Assembly: GCF_013366925.1 (NCBI RefSeq)
Contig: NZ_JAALDK010000001.1
Location: 999,089 to 1,063,088 of the forward strand
DNA from: Paraburkholderia youngii
GTDB lineage: Bacteria > Pseudomonadota > Gammaproteobacteria > Burkholderiales > Burkholderiaceae
Direction of reading: 5' to 3'
DNA: 64,000 nucleotides
Positions 26,786 through 35,698 of the stretch are shown here, one piece after another. Positions within the stretch are counted from its first letter, which is position 1. The number at the start of each line of letters is the position of its first letter. The position numbers and the translations under genes are program-made. A model generated the notes under the pieces. It searched no databases. It saw only the letters and a program-made list of their open reading frames with translations, and had not been told where the DNA came from.

Positions 26786-27376
26786 TCAACGGACTTTTTG
26801 GCGCTTCACGGGGGACTTCACGGTCGATCGGACCTCGCGGGGACCTGTTTTAGACGAGCGAGTGCGCTCAGCCGCAGGCTTGCCGGTCTTCGCTGCATCC
26901 TGTCGCGTCGCGCGCTCCTGCGCGTAGGAAGGGCTTAGTTCAGTCTTCAGATCTTCGCGCCGCAATGGTTCACCGCAGGCCTGGCAAACCGTGCCAATGC
27001 CGGCATCGTTGCCGCAGGTGACGTGCGTGAAGCGTACTGCGACATCCTCGCCCTGCGGTTTGTGCCACTTCTCGCCCCATTCGCGAAGCGCCAGCATGAC
27101 AGGGTAAAACGCTCGGCCCATCTCGGTGAGTTCGTATTCGTAACGAGGGGGCGTTGTCATGTAGCGCTTGCGCTCGATCATGCCGTCCGCTTCGAGCCGT
27201 TTGAGCCGGGACGAGAGCATCTGCGGCGTCGCTTGCGACTGCGCCACCAGACTGTCGAACCTTCGATTACCCATAAACAGTTCGCGCAGGATCAGAACAG
27301 CCCAGCGGTCACCGATGACAGCCTGAGACAGCGCGATTGGGCACAGCGTATCGCCCTTGTCGGGCAAGGCACTCAT
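26786..27376 (-). CDS. HxlR-family regulator with C-terminal zinc-ribbon-like tail
   Basis: 196 residues, longer than the usual 110-150. The winged helix is typical (LCPIALSQAVIGDRWAVLIL, then RRFDSLVAQSQATPQMLSSR). Residues about 118-140 add TCGNDAGIGTVCQACGEPL, a probable metal site, and the last 45 residues are a basic disordered tail (TRSSKTGPREVRSTVK). No target gene is adjacent on either side, so its ligand is unknown. Confidence 0.85.
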   Translation of the reverse strand: MSALPDKGDTLCPIALSQAVIGDRWAVLILRELFMGNRRFDSLVAQSQATPQMLSSRLKRLEADGMIERKRYMTTPPRYEYELTEMGRAFYPVMLALREWGEKWHKPQGEDVAVRFTHVTCGNDAGIGTVCQACGEPLRREDLKTELSPSYAQERATRQDAAKTGKPAAERTRSSKTGPREVRSTVKSPVKRQKVR

Positions 27377-27480
27377 TCAAACCTCCATCGAAATCGCTGC
27401 GATCGTAAGTATGATAATCATAGCAATATTGGCAGGGGTTTGCGGCTCAACGCACTCGTGAGGCGTGAGGAGCCGGTGAC

Positions 27481-27776
27481 TCGCTGATCCATTCCGCGGC
27501 AGTGCGTCCGGGAATCTTTGCGGTCAGCTCGGCGCCGCAAAAGCACAGATCAATCGGGTCGGAACGCCCACGGCCGCCGAACTACAGTCGAGCATCGACA
27601 TGTTCTTTCCGGCTCTCGCCTCGCCAAGTGGGCAGGCGCGTCGGGCCAAGCTCCGTAGCCTCGCCTACGGCGTGCCGAGCGACTTTGAACTGAATTTCGG
27701 CAAGTACATGCCCACGCTAGGGCCGGCGGGCGACGATCACACGGTCCCGCCGCTTGACGGCGCGCCAAAGGGCTGA
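27481..27776 (+). pseudogene. C-terminal fragment of an unrecognised gene
   Basis: An open frame without a good start reads GQLGAAKAQINRVGTPTAAE, then LQSSIDMFFPAL and ends FELNFGKYMPTLGPAGDDH..., stopping at 27776. The composition looks like protein. The only ATG (27600) would give 58 residues without a ribosome site. I do not recognise the family. Its upstream part is missing, so it is probably a remnant. Confidence 0.45.
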
Positions 27777-27839
27777 GCCCCGTCGTGCAATCCGTACGGC
27801 GCACGCCGGCGCGGCGCGCCGCGCATAGCCTCCCATCAC

Positions 27840-28496
27840 TCAGCGATGCTGCCCGACCTTCTGCCGCTTCTCCAGCACGCGCGCATACCAGGTCAGCGGA
27901 AAACACATCGCGAAGTAGATCATCGCGACCATGCCGTAAATCGGAAACGGCCGGAACGCGGCATTCGTGATCATCGTGCCGGTCTTCGTCAGTTCGATGA
28001 AGCCGATGATCGACGCAAGCGCGGTGCTCTTCACCACCTGCACGAGAAAACCGACGGTCGGCGCGACCGCGATCTTCAGTGCCTGCGGCCACACGATATA
28101 GCGCAACTGCTGGCCGAACGTCATGCCGAGGCTCGCGCCCGCCGCCCACTGACCGCGCGGCACCGCTTCGACGCAGCCGCGCCAGATGTCGACCAGATAA
28201 GCGCTCGTATAGAGCGTCAACGTGACGGCCGCGGCGGCCCACGGCGACACGTCGATGCCGATGAGCGGCAAGCCGAAGAACGCGAGAAAGAGCTGCATCA
28301 AGAGCGGCGTGCCTTGAAACACCTCGACGTACAGCACGACGATGCGGCGCAGCCATGCGATCGGTGAGACGCGCATCGCGAGCAGCACGAGCCCGACGAC
28401 CCCGCCGCCGACGAACGCGATCAGCGACAGCAGCACCGTCCAGCGCGCGGCGAGCAGCAGATTACGGGCGATATCCCACAGCGTGAATTCGACCAT
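27840..28496 (-). CDS. Polar amino-acid ABC transporter permease 2
   Basis: 218 residues with five membrane segments and the HisMQ-type EAA loop (GASLGMTFGQQLRYIVWPQA). The N-terminus MVEFTLWDIARNLLLAARWT and FQGTPLLMQLF are typical. The start lies two bases after the stop of permease 1. It forms a heterodimeric channel with it. No ATP-binding gene follows. Confidence 0.9.
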   Translation of the reverse strand: MVEFTLWDIARNLLLAARWTVLLSLIAFVGGGVVGLVLLAMRVSPIAWLRRIVVLYVEVFQGTPLLMQLFLAFFGLPLIGIDVSPWAAAAVTLTLYTSAYLVDIWRGCVEAVPRGQWAAGASLGMTFGQQLRYIVWPQALKIAVAPTVGFLVQVVKSTALASIIGFIELTKTGTMITNAAFRPFPIYGMVAMIYFAMCFPLTWYARVLEKRQKVGQHR

Positions 28497-28498
28497 GA

Positions 28499-29266
28499 TC
28501 AGCGCTCCGTCGGCAGGGTACGCGCGCCGCGCCACATCAGGCGGCCGCGCCAGTTGCGCGGCAAGCCGTCGTTGCCGCTGCTGCTGTTGTTGGCGCCACG
28601 CGCGGCGCGGCCCGCGAACAGCCCGCGGCCGAAGCGGTTCAACAACTGCCGCAACACGATCGACATCAGCAGATAGGTCGCCGTGATGATCACGTAGCTC
28701 TCGAACGAACGGAAGTTGCGCGACTGGATGAAGTTCGCCGCATAGGTCAGGTCGGGCACCGAGATCTGCGACACGACGGCCGAGCCGAGCATCACGATCA
28801 GCACCTGGCCGAGCAGCGCGGGAAACACGTTGGCGAGCGCCTGCGGCAGCACGACGTAGCGGAACACCTGGCGTCCATGCAGGCCGAGCGCCTCGGCGGC
28901 CTGCACCTGGCCGCGCGAAATCGAATCGATGCCGGCGCGCACGATCTCGGTTGCGTACGCGCCGAGATTGACGCTCATCGCCAGAATCGCGGCCTGGATC
29001 TCGTCGATATGAATGCCAAGGCTCGGCAGGCCGAAGAACACGAAGAACAGCTGCACGAGAAACGGCGTGTTGCGGATCAGCTCGACGTAGCTCGCGACCA
29101 GCCAGCGCGCCCACTTCGGCCCGGCCGCCGCGATGCTCGCGCCGGCAATCCCGACGAGCCCGCCCGCCAGGGTCGAAACGGCCGTGAGACCGAGCGTCAC
29201 GGCGGCGCCGCGCGCGAGCATCCCTGCATAGAGGCCGAAGCCGCTGAAATCGAATGCGTAAGTCAT
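28499..29266 (-). CDS. Polar amino-acid ABC transporter permease 1
   Basis: 255 residues, HisM/GlnP type, with RNTPFLVQLFFVFFGLPSLG and the EAA loop AAEALGLHGRQVFRYVVLPQ. The extra C-terminal 25 residues (ANNSSSGNDGLPRNWRGRLM) are polar and unusual. It lies 62 bases after the binding protein gene and is followed immediately by permease 2. Confidence 0.9.
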   Translation of the reverse strand: MTYAFDFSGFGLYAGMLARGAAVTLGLTAVSTLAGGLVGIAGASIAAAGPKWARWLVASYVELIRNTPFLVQLFFVFFGLPSLGIHIDEIQAAILAMSVNLGAYATEIVRAGIDSISRGQVQAAEALGLHGRQVFRYVVLPQALANVFPALLGQVLIVMLGSAVVSQISVPDLTYAANFIQSRNFRSFESYVIITATYLLMSIVLRQLLNRFGRGLFAGRAARGANNSSSGNDGLPRNWRGRLMWRGARTLPTER

Positions 29267-29328
29267 GGCCTCGTGCCCATCGTAGGATCAGTTTGCGGCG
29301 CGGACTTCACAGCACCGCGCCACGGGTT

Positions 29329-30144
29329 TCAGAGATCGGCTGGCAGCGGCGCGCGCAGCCACTTCTGCGAGATCGCGTTCATCGTGCCGTCCTTGCGGGC
29401 CTTGGCAATCGTTTCGTCGACCTTCGCCTTCAGGCGCGGCTCGTTCTTGTTCAGACCGACGTGATCGGGCGAGCTGAACAGCGCGAACTTCTGCTCCGGA
29501 TCGTTTGCCGGATGCCGCGCGAGAATCGTCGCGCCGACGTCGTTGCCGACCACCATCAACTGTACCTGACCAGAAAGAAACGCCGAAATAGCGCCGTTCG
29601 GATCGTCGAAACGTTTGATGTTCGCCGACGGCGGCGCGATCTTAGTGACGCTCAGGTCTTCGAGCGTGCCGCGCGCGACCGAGATCGACTTGCCGCCGAG
29701 ATCGGCGGCGTTCTTCACCGGCAGCGACTTCGGACCGAACACCGCGAGGTAGTACGGCGCGTACGGCTGCGAGAAGTCGATCACTTTTTCGCGTTCCGGC
29801 GTCTGGCCGACCGACAGCAGCATGTCGGCCTTGTGGTCGGCGAGGAAGGCCATGCGGTTGTCGCCGGTCACCGGTACCAGTTCGACCTTCGCGTTGAGCG
29901 CCTTGCCGATCAGATTGGCGACGTCGATGTCGTAGCCGACCGGCTTCATGTCCGCACCGATCGAGCCGAACGGCGGATAGTCTTCGAACACGCCGATGCG
30001 CACGGTGCCGGACTTCGCGATGTCGTCGAGCGCGTCGGCATGCGCGGCCGATGGCAGCGCGCCGAGCGCGGTGATTGCGAGCGTCGCGGCGAGGGTCGCG
30101 AACACGCGGCGGGTCGATTGGAGAGCGGGGCGCTGGTTCATCAT
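29329..30144 (-). CDS. Polar amino-acid ABC transporter substrate-binding protein
   Basis: About 271 residues. The signal peptide (RRVFATLAATLAITALGALP, cleavage near AHA) precedes a family-3 binding fold: VRIGVFEDYPPFGSIGADMK, GYDIDVANLIGKAL and REKVIDFSQPYAPYYLAVFG. Start is one of two adjacent ATGs (30144 or 30141) behind AGAGGA. It lies 60 bases after the PotA-like ATPase gene on the same strand. Cargo is probably a polar or basic amino acid, or an opine-like compound. Confidence 0.9.
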   Translation of the reverse strand: MMNQRPALQSTRRVFATLAATLAITALGALPSAAHADALDDIAKSGTVRIGVFEDYPPFGSIGADMKPVGYDIDVANLIGKALNAKVELVPVTGDNRMAFLADHKADMLLSVGQTPEREKVIDFSQPYAPYYLAVFGPKSLPVKNAADLGGKSISVARGTLEDLSVTKIAPPSANIKRFDDPNGAISAFLSGQVQLMVVGNDVGATILARHPANDPEQKFALFSSPDHVGLNKNEPRLKAKVDETIAKARKDGTMNAISQKWLRAPLPADL

Positions 30145-30203
30145 CTGGTCCTCTGTCGTCATGCGGTTTTATCGAAGCGAAGCGTGTGGGATGGGTTCGG
30201 GTA

Positions 30204-31298
30204 TCAGGCGGTGCGCGCTGCGATCAGCTTACAGGCGTGCGGCGGCAGCTCGGCGAGCACCGGCATGCCGAGCGCGAGCCCGGGTGTTTCGCGCGGCGTG
30301 GTCGCGGCGGTCAACGTGAAGCCCGCGCAATCGATCGTCGCTTCGAGCGAGGCGCCGACGTCGCGAATGAATGTGACGGTGCCGGGCAGCCGGTTCGCGT
30401 CCGGTGTCTCCGTGGCCGCCTTCACGCAGATGTCCTCGGGGCGGATCAACAGGCGGATCGCGTCGCCGCTCGCAACCGGCTGCCGCGCATCGGCGAGCGG
30501 CGCGCTGGGGCTCGGCGTCACCGCGATGCGCCGTCCGCCCGGCAGGCTCACGACGCCCGCGCCGTCGTACTGCACCGGCAGGATATTGCCGAGCCCGATG
30601 AAGTCGGCGACGAACTCGCTGACGGGATCGCGGTAGATGTCGAGGGGCTTGCCGACCTGCGCGATGCGGCCTTTCTCCATCACGACGATCTCGTCGGCCA
30701 TCGTCATCGCTTCGCGCTGGTCGTGCGTGACCATGATCGTCGTGATGCCGAGGCGTTGCTGCAGCAGGCGGATTTCGACCTGCATCGCTTCGCGCAGCTT
30801 GGCGTCGAGCGCGGACAGCGGTTCGTCGAGCAGCAGCAGTTGAGGCTCCGAAGCAATCGCGCGCGCGATCGCGACGCGCTGACGCTGTCCGCCCGACAAC
30901 TGCGTGACCGGCCGGTTCGCCATGTGCGGCAGCTGGATCAGTTCGAGCAGTTCGGCGACGCGGCGCGTTTGCTTCTCTCTTGCGACCTTGCGCAGCTTCA
31001 GCGGATACGCGACGTTCTGCGCGACCGTCATGTGCGGAAACAGCGCGAGCGACTGGAAAACCATGCCGAAGTCGCGCCGGTTGGCCGGCAGCCACGTGAT
31101 GTCGCGGCCGGCGAAATGGATGCTGCCCGAGCTCGGTGTTTCGAGCCCGGCGATCATCCGCAGCAGCGTGGTCTTGCCGCAGCCGGACGGGCCGAGGAAG
31201 CAGACGAGCTTGCCGTCGGGCACGCTCAGGTCGACGTCGTCGACGGCATGCACGGCGCCGAAGCGCCGCGTGACGGCTTGCAAGGTCAGATGGGTCAT
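30204..31298 (-). CDS. ABC transporter ATP-binding protein (PotA/FbpC type)
   Basis: 364 residues. Walker A GPSGCGKTTLLRMIAG, signature LSGGQRQRVAIARAI, Walker B LLLLDEPLSALD and the H-loop in MVTHDQREAMTMAD are all intact, and a C-terminal TOBE domain follows (residues about 285-360). Start MTHLTLQ has GGAG seven bases upstream. It energises the PotB/C-like permeases upstream and, having no rival in the cluster, might also serve the amino-acid permeases. Confidence 0.93.
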   Translation of the reverse strand: MTHLTLQAVTRRFGAVHAVDDVDLSVPDGKLVCFLGPSGCGKTTLLRMIAGLETPSSGSIHFAGRDITWLPANRRDFGMVFQSLALFPHMTVAQNVAYPLKLRKVAREKQTRRVAELLELIQLPHMANRPVTQLSGGQRQRVAIARAIASEPQLLLLDEPLSALDAKLREAMQVEIRLLQQRLGITTIMVTHDQREAMTMADEIVVMEKGRIAQVGKPLDIYRDPVSEFVADFIGLGNILPVQYDGAGVVSLPGGRRIAVTPSPSAPLADARQPVASGDAIRLLIRPEDICVKAATETPDANRLPGTVTFIRDVGASLEATIDCAGFTLTAATTPRETPGLALGMPVLAELPPHACKLIAARTA

Positions 31299-31323
31299 CG
31301 CAGGCTCCAGCAAGGTGGCGGGT

Positions 31324-32196
31324 TCACAGCGCGACGCCTTCGTCGCCGATCAGCTTTTCGAGCAGCCAGATCAGTGCGAAGTCGATCGCGACGATGACCA
31401 CCGCGAAACAGAACACGGTCGGATCGAGCGAGGACACCGTGCGGCTATAGAGCCACACCGGCAGCGTCATCGTGTCGATGCTGTACAGGAAAAACGTCAC
31501 CGTGAACTCGTTGAACGACACGATGAACGCGAACAGCATGCCGGCGAGAATGCCGGGGCGCATCAGCGGCAGCACCACGTCGACGAGCGCGCGGCTGGGG
31601 TTCGCGCCCATCACGAGCGCGGCTTCCTCGAACTCGGGGCCGATCGATGCGACCGACGCCGCGCAGTTCTTCACCGTGAACGGCAGCGCCAGGATCACAT
31701 GCGCGATGATCAGCCGGCCGACCCCAAGCTCGAGCGGTAACACGTTGAACACGAGCAGCAGCGACAGGCCGAGCATCACGAGCGGATAGACGAGCGGCAG
31801 TGCAACCAACTGCTCGACCACCGGTTTGCCGCGAAAGCGGTAGCGCGACAACGCGTACGCGGCGGGGACTGAGACGAGTGTCGCGATCAGCATCGTCGAT
31901 AGCGCGACCACCAGGCTCGTGGTCAGCGCGGCGCCCATCGAGAGGGTATCGGTCGCGTCCGGCGACACGAAGCTGTGCCACGCCGCGCGATACCAGTGCA
32001 GGCTGTACGCGTGCGGCGGGAATTCGAGCGTGTCGGCCGCGCTGAACGACATCGCGATCATCGTCAGGATCGGCAGCGCGGCGAGAAACAGCACGACGCC
32101 GGCCACGAGCGCGGTTGCGCGGCGGAGCTGGCCGGGCATCGTATCGGGCAGGCGCGGGAAGCGCGGCAAGCGCGAAGCTGGCAGCGGCGTGCTCAT
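31324..32196 (-). CDS. ABC transporter permease (PotC-like)
   Basis: 290 residues, six membrane segments, with the cytoplasmic coupling loop EEAALVMGANPSRALVDVVL. The start codon overlaps the stop of the PotB-like gene (ATGA). The protein forms the translocation channel with it. 25 bases separate it from the ATPase gene. Confidence 0.92.
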   Translation of the reverse strand: MSTPLPASRLPRFPRLPDTMPGQLRRATALVAGVVLFLAALPILTMIAMSFSAADTLEFPPHAYSLHWYRAAWHSFVSPDATDTLSMGAALTTSLVVALSTMLIATLVSVPAAYALSRYRFRGKPVVEQLVALPLVYPLVMLGLSLLLVFNVLPLELGVGRLIIAHVILALPFTVKNCAASVASIGPEFEEAALVMGANPSRALVDVVLPLMRPGILAGMLFAFIVSFNEFTVTFFLYSIDTMTLPVWLYSRTVSSLDPTVFCFAVVIVAIDFALIWLLEKLIGDEGVAL

Positions 32197-33176
32197 GAGT
32201 TAGGCTCCCCGGTCAGACGTTGGGTGCGGCGCACGAGCCGTTGCGAGAGCGCCATCACGGCGAGCGTCGCGACCATCAGCACGACGCCCGAAGCGGAGGC
32301 CGCCGGCCAGTTCAACAGCGGCGCGACCTGATCGTGCACGAGCACCGCGAGCATCGGCACGCGCCGGCCGCCGAGCAGCAGCGGCACCGCGAACGCGCTC
32401 GCGTTATACGCGAACACCAGCAGCGCACCCGACACGAGGCCCGGCATCGCGAGCGGCAACAGCACGTGGCGCAGCGTTTGCCAACGCGTTGCGCCGAGCG
32501 TCGCGGCGGCTTCCTCGTACGAGATCGACACCGCACGCATCGCGCTGGACAGCGGCAGAACGGCGAGCGGAAACGCGGTCTGGATCAGCCCCAGCAGTAC
32601 GCCATGCTCGCGATACAGCCACATGACCGGACGCTCGACGAGCCCGCTCGCGAGCAACGCGTGATTGAGCAGGCCCGCCGGGCCGAGGATCACCAGCCAG
32701 CCATAGCCTTGCAGCAGCAGATTGACCAGCAGCGGCAGCAGCACACCTGCGAGCAGCAGCCGGCGCGCGAGCCGCGAGGTCGTGCGCGCCATCGCGAGCG
32801 CAACCGGAATCGCGAGCACGACCGCGCACAGCATGCTCTGGAACGCGAGCCGCAGCGTCAGCCACAACGACCTCAGGAAGTAGCCGTCGAGCAGGTCCGC
32901 GTAGTTCTGCAGCGTGAAGCTGCGCCATTCGTTGCCTGACGTGCCGAAGCTCATGCGCAGCACGACCAGCGCGGCCGCGCCGAGGATCGCCAGAAACACC
33001 AGGATCGGCGCGAGCAGCAGCCACGGCCGGGCTTTCGCGAGCGTCGTTGCGCCGCCAGCGGGGGCGGTCAAGGCAGTCTCGACGATTACGGAAGCGCAAG
33101 CAGCGCCGCCGGGCGTCGGACCCGGCGCCGCTTCGTCCGGCATCATCGCGGCACGCCGCGGGAAGCGCGCGAGCAT
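32193..33176 (-). CDS. ABC transporter permease (PotB-like)
   Basis: About 327 residues. A polar Pro/Ala-rich N-terminal extension (to about residue 45) precedes six membrane segments; the coupling loop is YEEAAATLGATRWQTLRHVL. Start MLARFPRR lies five bases after the binding-protein stop; MMPDEA ten residues later is an alternative. The overlap with the next gene supports an operon. Confidence 0.9.
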   Translation of the reverse strand: MLARFPRRAAMMPDEAAPGPTPGGAACASVIVETALTAPAGGATTLAKARPWLLLAPILVFLAILGAAALVVLRMSFGTSGNEWRSFTLQNYADLLDGYFLRSLWLTLRLAFQSMLCAVVLAIPVALAMARTTSRLARRLLLAGVLLPLLVNLLLQGYGWLVILGPAGLLNHALLASGLVERPVMWLYREHGVLLGLIQTAFPLAVLPLSSAMRAVSISYEEAAATLGATRWQTLRHVLLPLAMPGLVSGALLVFAYNASAFAVPLLLGGRRVPMLAVLVHDQVAPLLNWPAASASGVVLMVATLAVMALSQRLVRRTQRLTGEPNS

Positions 33177-33181
33177 CGTGG

Positions 33182-34276
33182 TTACGCCGAGAAGATTTCG
33201 GTGTAGCGCTTGATCCACGCCGGCTGCACGACGGCGAGCGCCTTGTCGTCATGCAGCACGGCTTTCTCGGCGATCTGCTGCGGGCTCGGCACGAACGCGC
33301 GGCTCTCGGCCGGAATCATCGCTTTCGAATTGACCGGGCCGTTCAGCACGTCGGCGGCCATGCGGCCTTGCACGCCGGCGTCGAGCGAATGATTGATGAA
33401 CGCGTGGATCAGGTCGCTGTCGCCCGGATGCGCTTTCGGGATCACCGTGAACATCAGCTGCGTCGCGAAGCCTTCCTTCATGCCGTAGGTCACGCCCATC
33501 TTGTACTCGGGCTTGCGGATCTGGTCCGGGAAAAACGCCGGCGAGTAGATGCCGCCGATGTCGAGCGAGCCGGTGCGGAACAGGTCGGCCACCTGGTTCG
33601 GGTTCTCGCCGAGCGTCATCACGTGGTCTTTCAGTTGCGCGAGCTTCCTGAAGCCGGGCTCGATGTTTTGCTGCGAGCCGCCGTTCATCTTCGCGGCGAT
33701 GATCGCGAGGTCGACCGCTTCGGCCCACTCGGGCGGCGGCAAGAACACGCGGCCGGCGTATTTCGGGTCCCACAGCGCCTCGTAGGACGAAGGCGGCGTT
33801 TTGATGGTCGCGGTGTTGTAGATGAGGCCGTCGGACCACAACAGATAGCCGACGCCGAAGCCGTTCGCGCCAGTGCGGTATTGCGGCGCGACTTCTTTCA
33901 GATTCGGCAACTTGTCGAGATCAGGCTTCATCAGAAGGCCAGCGTCGGCGAGACCGGATGCGCCGACGCCGGCGAGCGTGATCACGTCGTAGGTCGGGCG
34001 CTCGCCCGCCGCCTTGACCTTCGCGACCATGCCGGAGGTGCCGTCGGCGCGATCGGCGATCACCTTCGCGCCGGTCTTCGCGGTGAACGTCGCGGCGATG
34101 TTGCGCAGCGCGGCCGTGCCGGTATCGTCGGACCATGTCAGGATGCGCAGCGTCTTGCCGCTGAAGTTGTGCTCCTGTGCGCGCAGATTGAGGAACGGCA
34201 TCGGCAGAGCGGATGCCGCGAGCGCCGTACCGATCGTCTTGATGACCTGCCTTCTACCGCGTTTGATCTGCTGCAT
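33182..34276 (-). CDS. ABC transporter substrate-binding protein (PotD-like, Tat-type signal)
   Basis: 364 residues. The N-terminus MQQIKRGRRQVIKTIGTALA has an RRQVIK twin-arginine motif, hydrophobic core and an AQE cleavage region. The mature part starts FSGKTLRILTWSDDTGTAAL and has the family-1 fold of spermidine/putrescine and related binding proteins (SDGLIYNTATIK, LGENPNQVADLFRTGSLDIG). AGGAGA lies six bases before the ATG. It is first gene of the seven-gene run and divergent from a LysR gene. The ligand is not known. Confidence 0.9.
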   Translation of the reverse strand: MQQIKRGRRQVIKTIGTALAASALPMPFLNLRAQEHNFSGKTLRILTWSDDTGTAALRNIAATFTAKTGAKVIADRADGTSGMVAKVKAAGERPTYDVITLAGVGASGLADAGLLMKPDLDKLPNLKEVAPQYRTGANGFGVGYLLWSDGLIYNTATIKTPPSSYEALWDPKYAGRVFLPPPEWAEAVDLAIIAAKMNGGSQQNIEPGFRKLAQLKDHVMTLGENPNQVADLFRTGSLDIGGIYSPAFFPDQIRKPEYKMGVTYGMKEGFATQLMFTVIPKAHPGDSDLIHAFINHSLDAGVQGRMAADVLNGPVNSKAMIPAESRAFVPSPQQIAEKAVLHDDKALAVVQPAWIKRYTEIFSA

Positions 34277-34768
34277 GACGGTCTCCTTTGATGAACGCCC
34301 GTTGCCCATGAATCGCTATGACCGCTGCCGGATGAACCGTGCGTGGAGGCACTGTAGGTTTGCCAAAATCACGCAACAATCGAAATATGCGCATGGGTGG
34401 CATGACCTGCGCTCATGGCTCGCGGTGCGCGGGCGCGGCGGCGCGCAGTTCAGCGACGCGACAGGAGACTACGGGCGACGGTGCATGCGGGTTAACGTCC
34501 ATCTCCGACCTGTGAATACGGGGGTGCATCGAGGTATGAGGAAAGCTCGGTTCTGGTGCGGGTGCCGCAGGTCTTTCGCACCACGGCGGTGCGACACCGG
34601 CCGGAACGCGCATTTTTCGCGCGCCATGAGCCGAACGCATGCGGGTTGGCCCGCGCGCCGGCTCGTGCGCGCGCGGCCGATCGCGTATGCTTTGGGCATT
34701 GCGGGCAGGGCAGCGACGGGCGGTGCCTCAGCCGCGCAATGATTTTTTCTGATCCGGGACGACATCCG
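34277..34768. other. Divergent region between ABC operon and LysR gene
   Basis: 492 bases. Several GC-driven open frames cross it on both strands but none has a ribosome site or recognisable product. It likely holds the ABC promoter (AT-rich stretch at 34355-34395) and LysR sites. Confidence 0.4.
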
Positions 34769-35662
34769 ATGCGACGCCTACCGCCGCTCAACGCGCTGCA
34801 GATTTTCGAAACTGTCGCGCGGCATCGCAGCTTCACGCGTGCCGCCGACCATCTGTGCCTGACGCAAGGCGCGGTCAGCCGGCAGATCATCGCGCTCGAG
34901 GAATACTACAAGTTTCCGCTGTTCAAGCGTCACGCCAAGGGGCTGACGCTGACCGCCGAGGGCGAAATGCTGCTGCCGACGGTCAAGGAGAGCTTCGCGC
35001 GGATCGAGGAAATGTCGCTGCGCCTGACGAGGCAGCGCACCGATCTCGCGCTGAAGGTGCCGACCTGCGTAATGCGCTGGATGCTGCCGAAGATCATGCG
35101 CTTCCAGTCCGAGTATCCCGATCTGCACGTGCAGATCACGACCACCTGGCAGCACGACGTCGATTTCCAGAGCGAGCCGTTCGACGCGGCGATCATCTAC
35201 GGTTCGTCGCCCGGTGCGGACGTACAGGCGGTGTCGCTGTTCGAGGAGCGTCTGACGCCGGTCTGCACGCCCGAGCTGCTGAAGGACAAGCCGCTCGCGC
35301 AGGTGGCCGATCTCGCGCGGCACACGCTGCTGCATCCGACGCGCGATCACCGCGACTGGAAGATGTGGCTCGCGAAAGTCGCGGAGACCGATGCGACGGG
35401 CGCTGCCACGATCGACGCGGAGCTCGGCCCGAGCTTCGATACGCTCGACATGGCGACCAATGCCGCCGCCCAGGGCTTCGGCGTCGCGATCAGCGATCTC
35501 GCGCTGATCGACGAGGACGTCGCGGCGCGGCGCCTGATCCGGCCGTTCGACACCGTGCTGAAGACCGGCTGGCGCTATTACTTCGTGTACCCGGAATCGG
35601 TCGCGCAACAGCAGAAGCTGAATCTGTTCCGCGACTGGATGGTCGAGCACTGGGAAGAGTGA
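34769..35662 (+). CDS. LysR-family regulator (GcvA type)
   Basis: 297 residues. The N-terminal winged helix is MRRLPPLNALQIFETVARHR, then SFTRAADHLCLTQGAVSRQI; the C-terminal effector domain has VPTCVMRWMLPKI and FDAAIIYGS. The start MRRLPPL matches the usual GcvA-type beginning and was preferred to longer frames. It is divergent from the PotD-like gene and is the probable regulator of the ABC cluster. Confidence 0.9.
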   Translation: MRRLPPLNALQIFETVARHRSFTRAADHLCLTQGAVSRQIIALEEYYKFPLFKRHAKGLTLTAEGEMLLPTVKESFARIEEMSLRLTRQRTDLALKVPTCVMRWMLPKIMRFQSEYPDLHVQITTTWQHDVDFQSEPFDAAIIYGSSPGADVQAVSLFEERLTPVCTPELLKDKPLAQVADLARHTLLHPTRDHRDWKMWLAKVAETDATGAATIDAELGPSFDTLDMATNAAAQGFGVAISDLALIDEDVAARRLIRPFDTVLKTGWRYYFVYPESVAQQQKLNLFRDWMVEHWEE

Positions 35663-35698
35663 GTCACCGTCCGCCCCAGCGTCAGATTGGACATCAGA

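Noticed and set aside
27840..29114. A 424-codon frame extending permease 2 upstream
   Set aside because: The first 200 residues are the shadow of permease 1; the start at 28496 gives a normal-length permease.
34277..34768. Extra coding frames in the ABC/LysR divergent region
   Set aside because: Open frames are present on both strands but none has a plausible start or motif.
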